Positions 34,721 to 43,643 of a DNA stretch of 64,000 nucleotides are shown piece after piece; position 1 is the stretch's first letter, and every line of letters starts with the position of its first letter. A program made the position numbers and the translations under genes. A model generated the notes under the pieces. The model made no database searches. It was given only the letters and a program-made list of their open reading frames with translations, and was not told the DNA's origin. The DNA is from Halorussus halophilus (lineage in GTDB: Archaea > Halobacteriota > Halobacteria > Halobacteriales > Haladaptataceae), in assembly GCF_008831545.1 (NCBI RefSeq), contig NZ_CP044523.1:930001-994000 (forward strand), in the 5' to 3' direction.

Positions 34721-36115
34721 ATGCCCGATATATCGCTGGACGACTACCCCTCCGGCGAGGACTCACCACGCTCTTCGTGGACGCGCGAACAGGCCGCCGC
34801 CATGGAGCGCACCGAGATGAACGTCGCTCCCATCATCTACCCGCCAGAAGACGACCCTGCCGCAGACGACGGCGTTCACGTCTGGGACACGTGGCTGTTG
34901 CGCGATAGAAACGGAGAAATAGCCGAAATAGACGGCTGGCGCGTCGTCTTCTCGCTGACCGCCGCGTCGGAGTTGCTCCCCGGCAAGCGCCACGACTGTG
35001 CGACGATTCGGTACTTCTACTCGCGCGACGGGAAATCGTGGCAGGGCGGCGGCCCAGTTTTCGACGGCGGTGCGCTCGGCCAGCGCCAGTGGGCGGGGTC
35101 CGCGCTGTACGACGACGGCGACCTCTACGTCTACTACACCGCCGCAGGCGACGACGAAGGCGACGAACTGACCTACACCCAGCGCATCGCAGGCGCGGAA
35201 GGCGGCAACGTCGAGTCGAGCGACGACGGTCTCGAAATCGGCGGGTCGTGGAACCACCAAGTGCTACTCACGCCCGACGGCGACCGGTACGAGACCGAGG
35301 AACAGTCTCGGGGCATGATTTACACCTTCCGGGACCCGTGGTTCTTCGAGGACCCAGAAACTGGCGAGACCTGCCTCCTGTTCGAGGCGAACACCCCCGT
35401 TCCAGAAGGTAGCGACGTCTGTGGCGGTGACGCGGCCCAGAGCGAGTTCAACGGGAGCATCGGTGTCGCCATCTCGGAGAGCGGCGACCCGATGGAGTGG
35501 GAACTCGACGACCCGATTCTCGACGCTGTCTGTGTCAATCAGGAACTCGAACGCCCGCACGTCGTTTACACCGACCAAAGGTACTACCTCTTCATCTCCA
35601 GCCACATGCACACCTTCGCACCCGGATTAGAGGGGTACGACGCGCTCTATGGCTTCGTCGCCGACTCGCTTCGCGGACCGTACGAACCGCTGAACGACTC
35701 GGGACTGGTCGTCACGAACCCCGCGAACGCGCCGTTTCAGGCCTACTCGTGGATGGCGTTCCCCCACGGCGACGACGCGCTCGTCCAGAGCTTCTTCAAC
35801 TACTACGACTTCGCGGGCACGTCGCTCGACGCCATCGGCGACCTGCCAGAAGCAGAGCAGATGCGACGCTTCGGCGGGACGCTCGGCCCGACGATTTCGC
35901 TCGGCATCGACGGCGACCGAACGCGGATTACGGGGACCCTCGACCACTGGCACATCCCGACGGCGAACGAGGAGTTGTCGCTACGGGACTTAGGCGTCTC
36001 GAAGCGCAGTGAGAACGCGGGAAGTAGCGAGACCGGTGCAATCGAGTCAGACGAGAACGCGACGAACGACGGGTCGGGCGACGCGAGCGACCGCGGCGGG
36101 TACGGATACTACTAA
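34721..36115 (+). CDS. Levansucrase-like enzyme (glycoside hydrolase family 68)
   Basis: 464 residues. The five-bladed propeller motifs of GH68 are in order: nucleophile Asp56 in VWDTWLL, stabiliser Asp205 in FRDPWFF and general acid Glu277 in ELERPHV. SLTAASELLPGKRHD and WAGSALYDDGDLYVYYT are further family features. It should split sucrose and either build levan or release fructose. No signal peptide is visible at the N-terminus (MPDISLDDYPSGEDSPRSSW). Known haloarchaeal levansucrases also often lack a classical one, so location is open. The acidic disordered tail is about 60 residues. It converges on the GH32 gene with a 4-base overlap. Confidence 0.9.
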   Translation: MPDISLDDYPSGEDSPRSSWTREQAAAMERTEMNVAPIIYPPEDDPAADDGVHVWDTWLLRDRNGEIAEIDGWRVVFSLTAASELLPGKRHDCATIRYFYSRDGKSWQGGGPVFDGGALGQRQWAGSALYDDGDLYVYYTAAGDDEGDELTYTQRIAGAEGGNVESSDDGLEIGGSWNHQVLLTPDGDRYETEEQSRGMIYTFRDPWFFEDPETGETCLLFEANTPVPEGSDVCGGDAAQSEFNGSIGVAISESGDPMEWELDDPILDAVCVNQELERPHVVYTDQRYYLFISSHMHTFAPGLEGYDALYGFVADSLRGPYEPLNDSGLVVTNPANAPFQAYSWMAFPHGDDALVQSFFNYYDFAGTSLDAIGDLPEAEQMRRFGGTLGPTISLGIDGDRTRITGTLDHWHIPTANEELSLRDLGVSKRSENAGSSETGAIESDENATNDGSGDASDRGGYGYY

Positions 36116-38280
36116 TCCGACTGCGAGGGCGTCGGCGACTGTTTTTGGCCTGCTTCTGCCTTCCACGCCGATTCGAGACGCCACACCGACAGTGAACTGA
36201 CCGTCGTCCGGCCGTCGTCGCTCCACAGCGAGACACCGGTACTGTCCTCGCGGGTAGGGTAGACCCGACTCGTTAGGCAGTGGCGCTCGTTCGCGAACAG
36301 TTCCACGATAGAGCCGTCGAGGAACACTCGGAGGGTCAGGGGTTCGTCGTAGGGCGTCACCCGAATGCGCTGTGGTTCGGCAACTACTGACTGGTCGAGG
36401 CTCGACTCGCCGCGCTCGACCACCAGTTCGTTCCCCGCCGTGTAGCGAATCGGTGTCCGTTCGTCGCCGTCTGGTGACTCGAAGACGACGAGTTCGAACG
36501 CTTCGGCGTCTTCCAACTTGACTTCGAGTTCGAGTTCGAGCGCACGTCCCGACGCATCCAGGGACTGTCGTTCTCCGGCGTCGAGTGCGACCTGTTCGTC
36601 GGCGACGAGCGTCTCCGCTCGAAGCTCCTCGACTTCGTCCGCGGGTCGCTGTCTGAGTCGGCCGTCGTCACCGAGACTGACGACCCGCGGCATCGAGAGC
36701 GCACCCGACCAACCAGCGTCCCACTGCGACTCGGGGTTGCGGGCTTCCGGCAGCCAGCCCCACGTAACGTAGCGGTCGCCGTCGTCCAGCGACTGGGGCG
36801 CGTAGTAGTCGCCATGGTCGAGTCTGTCGGTCGATTCGGCGGCGAAGCGCTCGCCGTCGAACTCGCCGATGAAGTAGTTCACCTCTTCGTAGTTCGAGAC
36901 GTGGAGCAGTTGTTTCTCCCCCAAATCGAGCAGTTCCGGACACTCCCAGACCTGTCCGGACTCGTCCCAACTGCCGACGAGGAGCGGGCCGACGTAGTCC
37001 CAGTTGCGGAGGTCCTCCGAGGTGTAGAGCAGTGCCGCGCCGCCGACGTCTTCGATGCCGGTGCCGATAATCTGGTACCACTGGTCGTCGTCGCGCCAGA
37101 CGTTGTGGTCGCGGAACTCCGCTTGCCAGTGTTCCGTTTCGAGGACGTCGATGTCCGTCGGCGTCTCCTCGATAATCGGGTTGTCGGCGTGTTTCGTCCA
37201 CGAATCGAGGGTCGGGTCGTCGGTGGTCGCCAGACACGGCAGCTGTTTCCTATCGCGGCCACCGGTGTATAGCAGGGTCGCGGTGCCGTCGTCGTCTATC
37301 GCACAGCCGGACCAGCAACCGTCTCTGTCCGGGCCATCGGGCGACGGCGTCAACGCGACCGGTCTGTCTTCCCAGTGAACCAAATCGTCGCTCACGGCGT
37401 GGCCCCAGTGAATTGCGTGGTGGAACGGTCCCGCGGGGTTGTACTGGTAGAAGACGTGATAGCGGCCGTTCCACTCGATGAGACCGTTCGGGTCGTTCAG
37501 CCAGTTCGCGGGTGCGGTGAGATGGTACCGCGGCCGACACGGGTCGTCGGCGAGACTGGCACGGATAGCCGCGAAGTCCTCGGCGTCTTTCGGGCGACCG
37601 TAGTGGCTGGACGGTCCGGCGTCGCCGGAGAGCGCGTCGAGCAGTCCCTCGAAGAACGTCGAGCGGTGGGCTTCGACGTGGTCGCCGACCGCTTGCTGGA
37701 ACGCGAGCGGTGCGCCGACGCCGAGGACCGTGCCGTCGCCGACCTGCCACGAGACGACCGGCATCTCGTCTAAGACATCAACGCCCGAGCGGACTGTCGA
37801 AGCGAGGACTTCACCCTCGGCGGGGAGTACATCTTCGTATCGCGCGTAGGGGGCCGTCCCGTGTTCGTAGAGCGGGATACGAAGCGTGTCGAAATCGGAG
37901 ACAGCGGGGTGGTCGTCGTACAGCGACCGCCACAGCACGCCCGCCGGTTCGCCGACTGATTGCTCGCCGACGGCGTCTGGTCCGACCGAGTCGATACCGA
38001 GTGGTTCGACCATCGCCATTCCGCGGAGCGTCAGCAGGAGTCCGCCGCCGTCTGCGACGAACTGCTGGATAGCGTCTGCATCTGGGGTTGCCGGAGAAAC
38101 GTCGCTCACGGGGTCGTCGCGGTGCCACCACAGCAGGTCGTACCCGGAGAAGTCGTCCTCGCTGACCGGCACCGTCTCGACCTCGTAGCGTCGCGCGCTT
38201 AGCCACTCCAACACAGCGTGTTGTTCTTCGGAAAGTGTCCTGTGATAGATAAACCCGACGTGAACCGGCGACTCGGACAT
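36112..38280 (-). CDS. GH32 fructosidase with N-terminal glutamine-amidotransferase-like domain
   Basis: 722 residues, larger than a plain GH32 enzyme (about 480-520). Residues 1-215 form a GATase1/ThuA-like domain (VGFIYHRTLSEEQHAVLEWL...DLLWWHRDDP...GGGLLLTLRG) without the usual Cys nucleophile. Residues about 250-722 are GH32: nucleophile Asp263 in WLNDPNG, Asp391 in FRDHNVW (RDH instead of the common RDP), acid Glu446 in WECPELL, then the beta-sandwich module ending near LRVFLDGSIVELFANE. It should hydrolyse sucrose or fructans. No signal peptide is present. A TATA-like gttttcactc is 30 bases upstream. Confidence 0.9.
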   Translation of the reverse strand: MSESPVHVGFIYHRTLSEEQHAVLEWLSARRYEVETVPVSEDDFSGYDLLWWHRDDPVSDVSPATPDADAIQQFVADGGGLLLTLRGMAMVEPLGIDSVGPDAVGEQSVGEPAGVLWRSLYDDHPAVSDFDTLRIPLYEHGTAPYARYEDVLPAEGEVLASTVRSGVDVLDEMPVVSWQVGDGTVLGVGAPLAFQQAVGDHVEAHRSTFFEGLLDALSGDAGPSSHYGRPKDAEDFAAIRASLADDPCRPRYHLTAPANWLNDPNGLIEWNGRYHVFYQYNPAGPFHHAIHWGHAVSDDLVHWEDRPVALTPSPDGPDRDGCWSGCAIDDDGTATLLYTGGRDRKQLPCLATTDDPTLDSWTKHADNPIIEETPTDIDVLETEHWQAEFRDHNVWRDDDQWYQIIGTGIEDVGGAALLYTSEDLRNWDYVGPLLVGSWDESGQVWECPELLDLGEKQLLHVSNYEEVNYFIGEFDGERFAAESTDRLDHGDYYAPQSLDDGDRYVTWGWLPEARNPESQWDAGWSGALSMPRVVSLGDDGRLRQRPADEVEELRAETLVADEQVALDAGERQSLDASGRALELELEVKLEDAEAFELVVFESPDGDERTPIRYTAGNELVVERGESSLDQSVVAEPQRIRVTPYDEPLTLRVFLDGSIVELFANERHCLTSRVYPTREDSTGVSLWSDDGRTTVSSLSVWRLESAWKAEAGQKQSPTPSQSD

Positions 38281-38364
38281 AGTTCGAACGTATTCGGCCG
38301 CGAGTGAAAACGCTATCGCGGACCGCGGAGTTTTGCCTGGTCCGTGTGGGGGACCCTAACACCC

Positions 38365-38378
38365 TCAGACAACGCTTT
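38365..38378 (+). promoter_or_regulatory. TATA element of the GNAT operon
   Basis: The sequence cgcttttaccc lies about 32 bases before ATG 38405. It would serve four coupled genes. Confidence 0.45.
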
Positions 38379-38404
38379 TACCCACCGCCTTCGTCGTCGG
38401 TGAC

Positions 38405-38986
38405 ATGTTCCCCGAACGCCTCGAAACCGAGCGGTTGGCATTGACGCCGCTCACGTCCGACCACGTAGACCCACTCGACTTCTACGAACTCTGTTCTGCG
38501 GACGCAGCGCACATCGAGGAGGTCACCGAATCGCTACCGTGGGAACCACACCAGACGCCGAAGGAGACCAAGAAGTTCCTCGACGGACTCGGACAGCAGT
38601 GGAGCGACGCCCAGAACGCGGAGTACGCCGTGCGCGTCAGGCCGGAGGAAGACGACGAAATAGCGGGTGCGGTCGGTCTGAACCCCGACTGGGACCGTCG
38701 CACCGGCGAGTTGGGCATCTGGCTCCGCAAGCCGTTCTGGGGCCGAGGCTACTACGGCGAGGCGTTCGCCGAACTGACTCGCGTGGCGTTCGAACGTCTC
38801 GACCTCGAACTGGTCGAAATCCTCCACAAGCACGGCAACGAGAAGTCCCAGCGAGCGACCGAGAAGTTCACAGAGCGCTTCGGTGGCCGCCACGAAGGTC
38901 GGTTCCGAAACCTGTGGAGTGGACCCGAGGTCGCCGATGCGCATCGCTACACCATCTCGCAGGCCGAGTACGAGCAAACCAGATGA
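38405..38986 (+). CDS. GNAT acetyltransferase, RimJ/RimL type (first of three)
   Basis: 193 residues, the normal length. It opens with LETERLALTPLTSDHVDPLDFYELCS and contains the acetyl-CoA loop LGIWLRKPFWGRGYYGEAFAELTRVAFERLDLELVEILHKHGNEKSQRATEKF, the RimJ/RimL pattern. Such enzymes acetylate protein N-termini or small amines with acetyl-CoA in the cytoplasm. Substrate is unknown. Its stop overlaps the start of the next gene (ATGA), so the three homologues are co-translated. Confidence 0.9.
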   Translation: MFPERLETERLALTPLTSDHVDPLDFYELCSADAAHIEEVTESLPWEPHQTPKETKKFLDGLGQQWSDAQNAEYAVRVRPEEDDEIAGAVGLNPDWDRRTGELGIWLRKPFWGRGYYGEAFAELTRVAFERLDLELVEILHKHGNEKSQRATEKFTERFGGRHEGRFRNLWSGPEVADAHRYTISQAEYEQTR

Positions 38987-39588
38987 GCGACCTCTTCCCC
39001 GAGCACATCGAGACCGACCGCCTCGTCCTCGAACCGCTCACCACCGAGAACGTGGACGTGCTGGCGTACTATCGCCTCTGCTCGCACCAGAACCCGCACA
39101 TCGAGGAGATAACCGAGTTCCTCTCGTGGGAGCCACACGAGACGCCGAAGGAGACGCTGGAGTTCGTCGAGTCGCGCGAAGACGCATGGCACGCTGGCGA
39201 GGACGCGACGTACGTCGTCCGTCCGAAAGGTGGAGAAGACGGTGCAGGAGAAATCGCTGGCGCGGCCGGACTCCACCCACACTGGGGCCGCCGCACCGCG
39301 ACTCTCGGTACGTGGCTCCGCAAGCCGTTCTGGGGTCGTGGCTACTCCGGCGAGCGCGCGCTGGCGCTCATCGAAGTTGCCTTCGAGCGCCTCGACTTGG
39401 AAGTCGTCACGGTGAACCACCAGACCGGCAACGAGAATTCTCGACGCGCAATCGAGAAGTACGTCGAGCAGGCGGGAGGGCAACACGAGGGACTACTCCG
39501 GAACGGGACGATGGGCCCCGACGGCCCGGTCGATTGCCACCGGTACTCCGTGACCCGCGAGCAGTGGGAGGAATCGCGTGACGAGTGA
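38983..39588 (+). CDS. GNAT acetyltransferase, RimJ/RimL type (second of three)
   Basis: 201 residues from ATG 38983. It is a clear paralogue of its neighbours (LFPEHIETDRLVLEPLTTENVDVLAYYRLCS, LGTWLRKPFWGRGYSGERALALIEVAFERLDLE, NENSRRAIEKY). It has the same acetyl-CoA-binding loop RGYSGE. The start overlaps the previous stop by 4 bases, and its stop overlaps the GTG of the third gene by 11 bases. The substrate is unknown. Local gene amplification followed by divergence is the likely origin. Confidence 0.9.
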   Translation: MSDLFPEHIETDRLVLEPLTTENVDVLAYYRLCSHQNPHIEEITEFLSWEPHETPKETLEFVESREDAWHAGEDATYVVRPKGGEDGAGEIAGAAGLHPHWGRRTATLGTWLRKPFWGRGYSGERALALIEVAFERLDLEVVTVNHQTGNENSRRAIEKYVEQAGGQHEGLLRNGTMGPDGPVDCHRYSVTREQWEESRDE

Positions 39589-40177
39589 CCTCTTTCCCGA
39601 GACTATCGAAACCGAGCGACTCGTCCTCGAACGACTCTGCCGCGAGAACGTCGATACGCTCGATTTCCACCACTGTTTCGCCAGCGGCGAAGCCGACCCG
39701 GAAATCTTCGAGTACATCCCCCAAGAACCGTGGTGTGTCCCGAAGGAAGCCCACGACCGAATCGAGCGCGTGGAAGAACGCTGGAACGACAGTGACGCCG
39801 CCGAATACGTCGTTCGGCCAACGCAGGACGAGCAGGGTGCTGGCGAAATCGCCGGAACCGCCCACCTCCACTTCGACTGGGACCGCCGGATGGGCCGACT
39901 CGGTTGCATCCTCCGCGAGCCGTTCTGGGGGCGCGGATACTCGGGCGAACGCGCAGGCGCGCTCTTGAAACTCGGCTTCGACCGACTCGACCTCGAACTC
40001 GTCGAGACTGGCTGTAACGCCGGAAACGAGAACTCCCGACGGGCCATCGAGAAGTACGTCGAGCGGTGGGGAGGGGAGTACGAGGGTCTCCTCCGAAACC
40101 ACGTCCCGATGGGCGACCGAGTAGACGACTACCACCGTTATATCATCTCGCGCGGACAGTTCGAACGAAACCGATGA
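39578..40177 (+). CDS. GNAT acetyltransferase, RimJ/RimL type (third of three)
   Basis: 199 residues starting at GTG 39578 (read MTSDLFPETIETERLVLERLC). It has the same architecture: ILREPFWGRGYSGERAGALLKLGFDRLDLELVETGCNAGNENSRRAIEKYVERWGGEYEG. Compared with the first two it has FHHCFASGEADPEIFEYIPQEPW in place of the YRLCS region. Its stop overlaps the next gene by 4 bases (ATGA). The arrangement implies coupled translation along the four-gene operon. Confidence 0.9.
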   Translation: MTSDLFPETIETERLVLERLCRENVDTLDFHHCFASGEADPEIFEYIPQEPWCVPKEAHDRIERVEERWNDSDAAEYVVRPTQDEQGAGEIAGTAHLHFDWDRRMGRLGCILREPFWGRGYSGERAGALLKLGFDRLDLELVETGCNAGNENSRRAIEKYVERWGGEYEGLLRNHVPMGDRVDDYHRYIISRGQFERNR

Positions 40178-40407
40178 GCGACCCCGAACCCTTCGACGTG
40201 CACAAAATTCGACACAAGCTCAAACTGCACAACGACACGGGCGACAGACAACTATGGGAGAACAAGAAGGACGCCGTCTGTCCAGCCTGCGAGGATCCGT
40301 TTTCCGAACTCCTGATATCTGAACAGCTCGAAAACAGCTTCAACCGACCCGACGGTCGGTTTTGCGTCGTCCGCGAGGAGAGTCGAATCCTCGTCTTTAC
40401 TCACTGA
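40174..40407 (+). CDS. Small Cys-pair protein (DUF7385-like, flagella-cluster-like)
   Basis: 77 residues from ATG 40174, overlapping the third GNAT stop by 4 bases. The motif FDVHKIRHKLKLHNDTG followed by AVCPACEDPFSELLISEQ and a closing GRFCVVREESRILVFTH matches the small haloarchaeal proteins sometimes annotated as flagella cluster protein (DUF7385 from memory). A CPAC pair may bind zinc with the later Cys. The role is unknown. The coupling suggests it works with, or is co-expressed with, the acetyltransferases. Confidence 0.8.
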   Translation: MSDPEPFDVHKIRHKLKLHNDTGDRQLWENKKDAVCPACEDPFSELLISEQLENSFNRPDGRFCVVREESRILVFTH

Positions 40408-40424
40408 GTTTTGTTCGTTGACTT

Positions 40425-41624
40425 TCAATCACTGCGTTCGCCGACGCCACCCGCACCGAACTGCTCGCCAGCGACGACTTCGCCGCCTTTGACGACGGTT
40501 CGTGGCTCTCGAATCGCGGCGGTGTCTTCGAGTGGGTTCGAATCGAGGACGAGGAAGTCCGCGTAGTTCTCCGCTTCGAGCGTTCCGGCGTCTTCCAACC
40601 CGATTACGTCGGCCGCCTTGCCGGTCATGGCGACCAGAGCATCCATCGGGTCCATCGCGTGTTCGACCATGAACGAGATTTCCGTGGCGTTCGCTCCGTG
40701 GTAGTTGAACGGCGTCCCGGCGTCGGTGCCGCCGACGATTTCGACGCCCGCTTCGACCGCGCGCTGGAACGACTCGATGTGGCGTTCGTAGACGACGTTC
40801 GTCTTCTGGAGGCTCTCGTCGGTCGCGTGGTCGGCGTTGCGCACGATGCGGTACGGTGCCGAAAGCGTCGGCACGAGTGTCACGTCTTCGGCGACGAGCA
40901 TCTCGACGGCGTCGTCGTCCAGATACGTCCCGTGTTCGACGGTATCGACGCCAGCGCGGACTGCGGCTTTGACTCCTTCCGCACCGTGGGCGTGCGTGGC
41001 GACGTGGACGCCGCGGCGGTGTGCTTCGTCCACGAGTGCGTCCATCTCCTCGGGCGTGAACGCGGGCGTGTCGGGGTCGGTTCCAGGCGTGGTCACCCCG
41101 CCGGTCGCCATGAACTTGATGAACTGGGCGCCCTGTTTGACCTGTTCGCGGACCGCACGTCGGCAGTCGGTCGGCCCATCGACTTCTCGACCGAGGTGGT
41201 GGCCGTGACCGCCCGTAATCGTGATCGAGCGGCAGTTCGCCACCATGCGCGGGCCGGGCACGTCACCACGGTCGATTCGCTCTGCGAGGAGTACGTCCAA
41301 GTCCTTCGCACCCATCGCACGGACGCCGGTAACGCCCGATTGGAGCGTCTTGCGGGCGTTTCGCGCTTCGACCAGCATCAGTTCGGCCTCGCTCATCTGG
41401 ACGACCTCTGCGACGCTGGCCTCGCCCGAGAGCGAGAAGTGAACGTGTGCGTCCACCAGTCCGGGGACGATGGTCTTGCCAGCGAGGTCGTAGATTGCTT
41501 CTTCGGGACCGGGGGTCGCGTCGCCGACCGCTGTAATCCGACCGCTCTCCCGGTCGAACTGGACCGCCGCTTCTTCGTAGAGTTCGCCCGTCCCGTCCAG
41601 CAGGCGAACGTCGCGTAGAATCAT
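40425..41624 (-). CDS. Amidohydrolase (imidazolonepropionase/prolidase-like)
   Basis: 399 residues, normal length. Metal ligands of the family are visible: VDAHVHFSLSGE (HxH), a Lys in FIKFMATGGV, THAHGAEGV (His), VEHGTYLD (His) and GGTDAGTPFNYHG (Asp). The amidohydrolase fold is flanked by the small beta-sandwich made of both termini (MILRDVRLLDGTG and LVLDSNPLEDTAAIREPRTVVKGG). Relatives hydrolyse dipeptides, aryl amides or lactams. The physiological substrate is unknown. It has its own transcription unit facing the GNAT operon, with 17 bases between stops. Confidence 0.92.
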   Translation of the reverse strand: MILRDVRLLDGTGELYEEAAVQFDRESGRITAVGDATPGPEEAIYDLAGKTIVPGLVDAHVHFSLSGEASVAEVVQMSEAELMLVEARNARKTLQSGVTGVRAMGAKDLDVLLAERIDRGDVPGPRMVANCRSITITGGHGHHLGREVDGPTDCRRAVREQVKQGAQFIKFMATGGVTTPGTDPDTPAFTPEEMDALVDEAHRRGVHVATHAHGAEGVKAAVRAGVDTVEHGTYLDDDAVEMLVAEDVTLVPTLSAPYRIVRNADHATDESLQKTNVVYERHIESFQRAVEAGVEIVGGTDAGTPFNYHGANATEISFMVEHAMDPMDALVAMTGKAADVIGLEDAGTLEAENYADFLVLDSNPLEDTAAIREPRTVVKGGEVVAGEQFGAGGVGERSD

Positions 41625-41768
41625 TTCCTGAAACTTTCCGTTGGCATCCCTTGAATCTACTGAACCACGCTCTCGCGCGTCGAGCGGATAGTTTTCGGGC
41701 GAACAGTCGTGTCATCGCAGTGTCCAGAGGCCGCAATATTCTCATTGCTTCGGTTAGACTGCCTGACT

Positions 41769-42341
41769 ATGTCAGGTTTCGAAGACAGTTCTCTCCCCCT
41801 CGGTCGCGGTGCAGTCGGCGGTATCGCGGCGTGGTTGTTCGGCTATCTGGTCGCGTACGTATGGAAATCGAACGCAGTCGCCGAGACGTTGGAAGGCGTC
41901 GGGTTCATCTCGCAACTGCTCGGTGGCGAGGCAGTGCCGACGTGGAAGGGCGTCGCGTGGCTGTTCATGAACGCGCACTTCGTCGCGGCGAAGGCACCGA
42001 CCATCACGGGTGCCACGCAGACGGTCAACCTCGTGACTGCAGAAGAGGGCCCGACGGCACTGCTCGTGCTGCCGCCACTCGTCTTGATACTTGCCGGAAT
42101 AGCCGTCGCGTACGGCCTGACTCGGAGCGAGGACCCCATCGCAGGCGCCAAATCGGGCGCGACGCTCGCGCTGGGCTACCTTCCTCTCTCAATCGGGGCG
42201 GCGTTCCTCACGAGTCACGCGATTGGCGACACCGACGCCGCAATCGCGCCCGACCCCGTCACCGCGATATTGCTCGCTGGCGTCGTCTATCCGGTCGTGT
42301 TCGGCGGACTCGGCGGAGTCGTGCCGAGTTACTTGGAGTGA
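41769..42341 (+). CDS. Haloarchaeal multi-helix membrane protein (DUF7978-like)
   Basis: 190 residues from ATG 41769 (MSGFEDSSLPLGRGAVGGIAAWLFGYLVAYVW). About five hydrophobic helices, with a loop containing TWKGVAWLFMNAHFVAAKAPT and AYGLTRSEDPIAGAKSGATLALGYLPL. It resembles a haloarchaeal integral membrane family of unknown role (DUF7978 from memory). It ends 1 base before the stop codon of the convergent acetyltransferase gene. Confidence 0.8.
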   Translation: MSGFEDSSLPLGRGAVGGIAAWLFGYLVAYVWKSNAVAETLEGVGFISQLLGGEAVPTWKGVAWLFMNAHFVAAKAPTITGATQTVNLVTAEEGPTALLVLPPLVLILAGIAVAYGLTRSEDPIAGAKSGATLALGYLPLSIGAAFLTSHAIGDTDAAIAPDPVTAILLAGVVYPVVFGGLGGVVPSYLE

Positions 42342-42342
42342 C

Positions 42343-42873
42343 CTACAGTTCTCGGGCGACCATCTCGCCCCAGTGTTCGAAGCCGTGTCTCTCGTAGAAC
42401 GCCTGCGCACGGTCGTTTTCCCGGTCCACGTCGAGGACAAGTCTGTCGAGTGGTAAATTCTGTGACTCGGCGAACGCGACTGCGGCGGCCATCAACTCGT
42501 CCGCGATTCCGGTCCCTCTGGCTTCCGCTCGGACGAAAATCTCGTTCAACACGGCGGCGTCCCAAATCATGGCGAACTGCTGAGGTAGGACGAAGACGTA
42601 GCCGAGGAGTTCGCTCTCTCCCGCCGATGCGGAGTCGGCGTTCGTGGACGCCGACTCAGCGACCAGCACGCACCGCTCGTCGTGAGAGACGCACCAGCGC
42701 GCCCAGTTCAGATACCGCTCGCGATAGTCGTCGTCCAGTTTCGCCTCGTAGACTTCCTGCTTGTCGTCGGTGCCGGTACCCGACCCGAGACCCAACTCGA
42801 AGCCGCGTTTGAGTTCCCAGAGGTCCTCGGCGTCTCGGTCTAGGTCGTACGGTCGCACTGCTACGTCGTCCAT
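42343..42873 (-). CDS. GNAT family acetyltransferase
   Basis: 176 residues from ATG 42873 (MDDVAVRPYDLDRDAEDLWELKRGFE). The GNAT core is LNEIFVRAEARGTGIADELMAAAVAFAESQNLPLDRLVLDVDRENDRAQAFYERHGFEHWGEM, with the RGTGIA acetyl-CoA loop. An Ala/Ser/Asp-rich insertion (SASTNADSASAGESELLG) precedes the central strands. It is not closely related to the three RimJ/RimL-type genes at 38.4-40.2 kb. The substrate is unknown. The long upstream frame is not credible because it covers the next gene. Confidence 0.88.
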   Translation of the reverse strand: MDDVAVRPYDLDRDAEDLWELKRGFELGLGSGTGTDDKQEVYEAKLDDDYRERYLNWARWCVSHDERCVLVAESASTNADSASAGESELLGYVFVLPQQFAMIWDAAVLNEIFVRAEARGTGIADELMAAAVAFAESQNLPLDRLVLDVDRENDRAQAFYERHGFEHWGEMVAREL

Positions 42874-42935
42874 GCGCAATCGTTGGCGTGCGTACGAGTT
42901 AGCGGTTGTGGAGTGGCGAACTCGTAGCGCAGTCT

Positions 42936-43643
42936 TCACTCGCGCTCCATCCACAGGCGGAGCGTCACGACGAGGTAGCCAGTCAGCGCGAGCAGGAAGC
43001 GTTCGCCGGAGGCGAAGATGTGGAAGACGCGCTCGACGGACTGTTTCTCGGTGTTTCGCGAGGGGTCTACTCCGGTGCTGTAGTGAGTATTCTTGGTCGA
43101 AGGTGGCGGTGGGGTCTGCTCGGAACTCGCGTTGGCCTTCCCGGTAGCGTTCGGACTGCTCTCGGCCGCTCGGTCCGCCCAGAAATCGAGTCTGAAATCG
43201 AAGTCGAGTTCCACGAGCGTCTGGACGAATCCGCGCTCCGTCGAGTAGACGACTTTCCCCGAGAAGTCGTAGAACTGGTCGTGGAGCGGGTAGAGGATGT
43301 TCGCACCGTTGAAGAAGAGGTCCGGGCCGATTCCGGCGAAGGTGACGGCGACGACGCTTACCCACGCGACTCTCACACCGCGATTGTCCCACCGCTTGTG
43401 AAGGAGGGATTCCTCACGATACCGAAGGTCGTAGGCCAGCAGGAGAGCCCCAAGAAGCGGAAGTAATAGCGTGTGAAACGCCGCTCGGTGAGTGCCCGGA
43501 AACACCATGCCGACGAACACGTCCAAGTCGATGGCCGCGGTGGCGAACATGACGAGGAGTATCGCCCGCCAGTCGAAGTGGTCGGTGAGCAAGGCAGTGC
43601 CGACGAGTCCCGCGAGTGCGGCGTGGACCAGCGTCGATGGCAT
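42936..43643 (-). CDS. Membrane-bound metal-dependent hydrolase family protein (YdjM/DUF457-like)
   Basis: 235 residues from ATG 43643 (MPSTLVHAALAGLVGTALLTD). Several membrane helices and the family signature are present: HAALAG with His7, AAIDLDVFVG, FPGTHRAAFHTLLLPLLGALLLAYDL. The conserved His and Asp residues suggest a metal site near the membrane. The family (YdjM, LexA-regulated in E. coli) has an unclear biological function. The middle loop (SSPNATGKANASSEQTPPPP) is disordered. It lies 62 bases upstream of the GNAT gene on the same strand. Confidence 0.8.
   Translation of the reverse strand: MPSTLVHAALAGLVGTALLTDHFDWRAILLVMFATAAIDLDVFVGMVFPGTHRAAFHTLLLPLLGALLLAYDLRYREESLLHKRWDNRGVRVAWVSVVAVTFAGIGPDLFFNGANILYPLHDQFYDFSGKVVYSTERGFVQTLVELDFDFRLDFWADRAAESSPNATGKANASSEQTPPPPSTKNTHYSTGVDPSRNTEKQSVERVFHIFASGERFLLALTGYLVVTLRLWMERE

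Noticed and set aside
38539-38982. Upstream extension of the second GNAT frame
   Set aside because: It is an out-of-frame reading of the first GNAT gene with Arg-rich sequence. The ATG at 38983 gives a normal-length enzyme.
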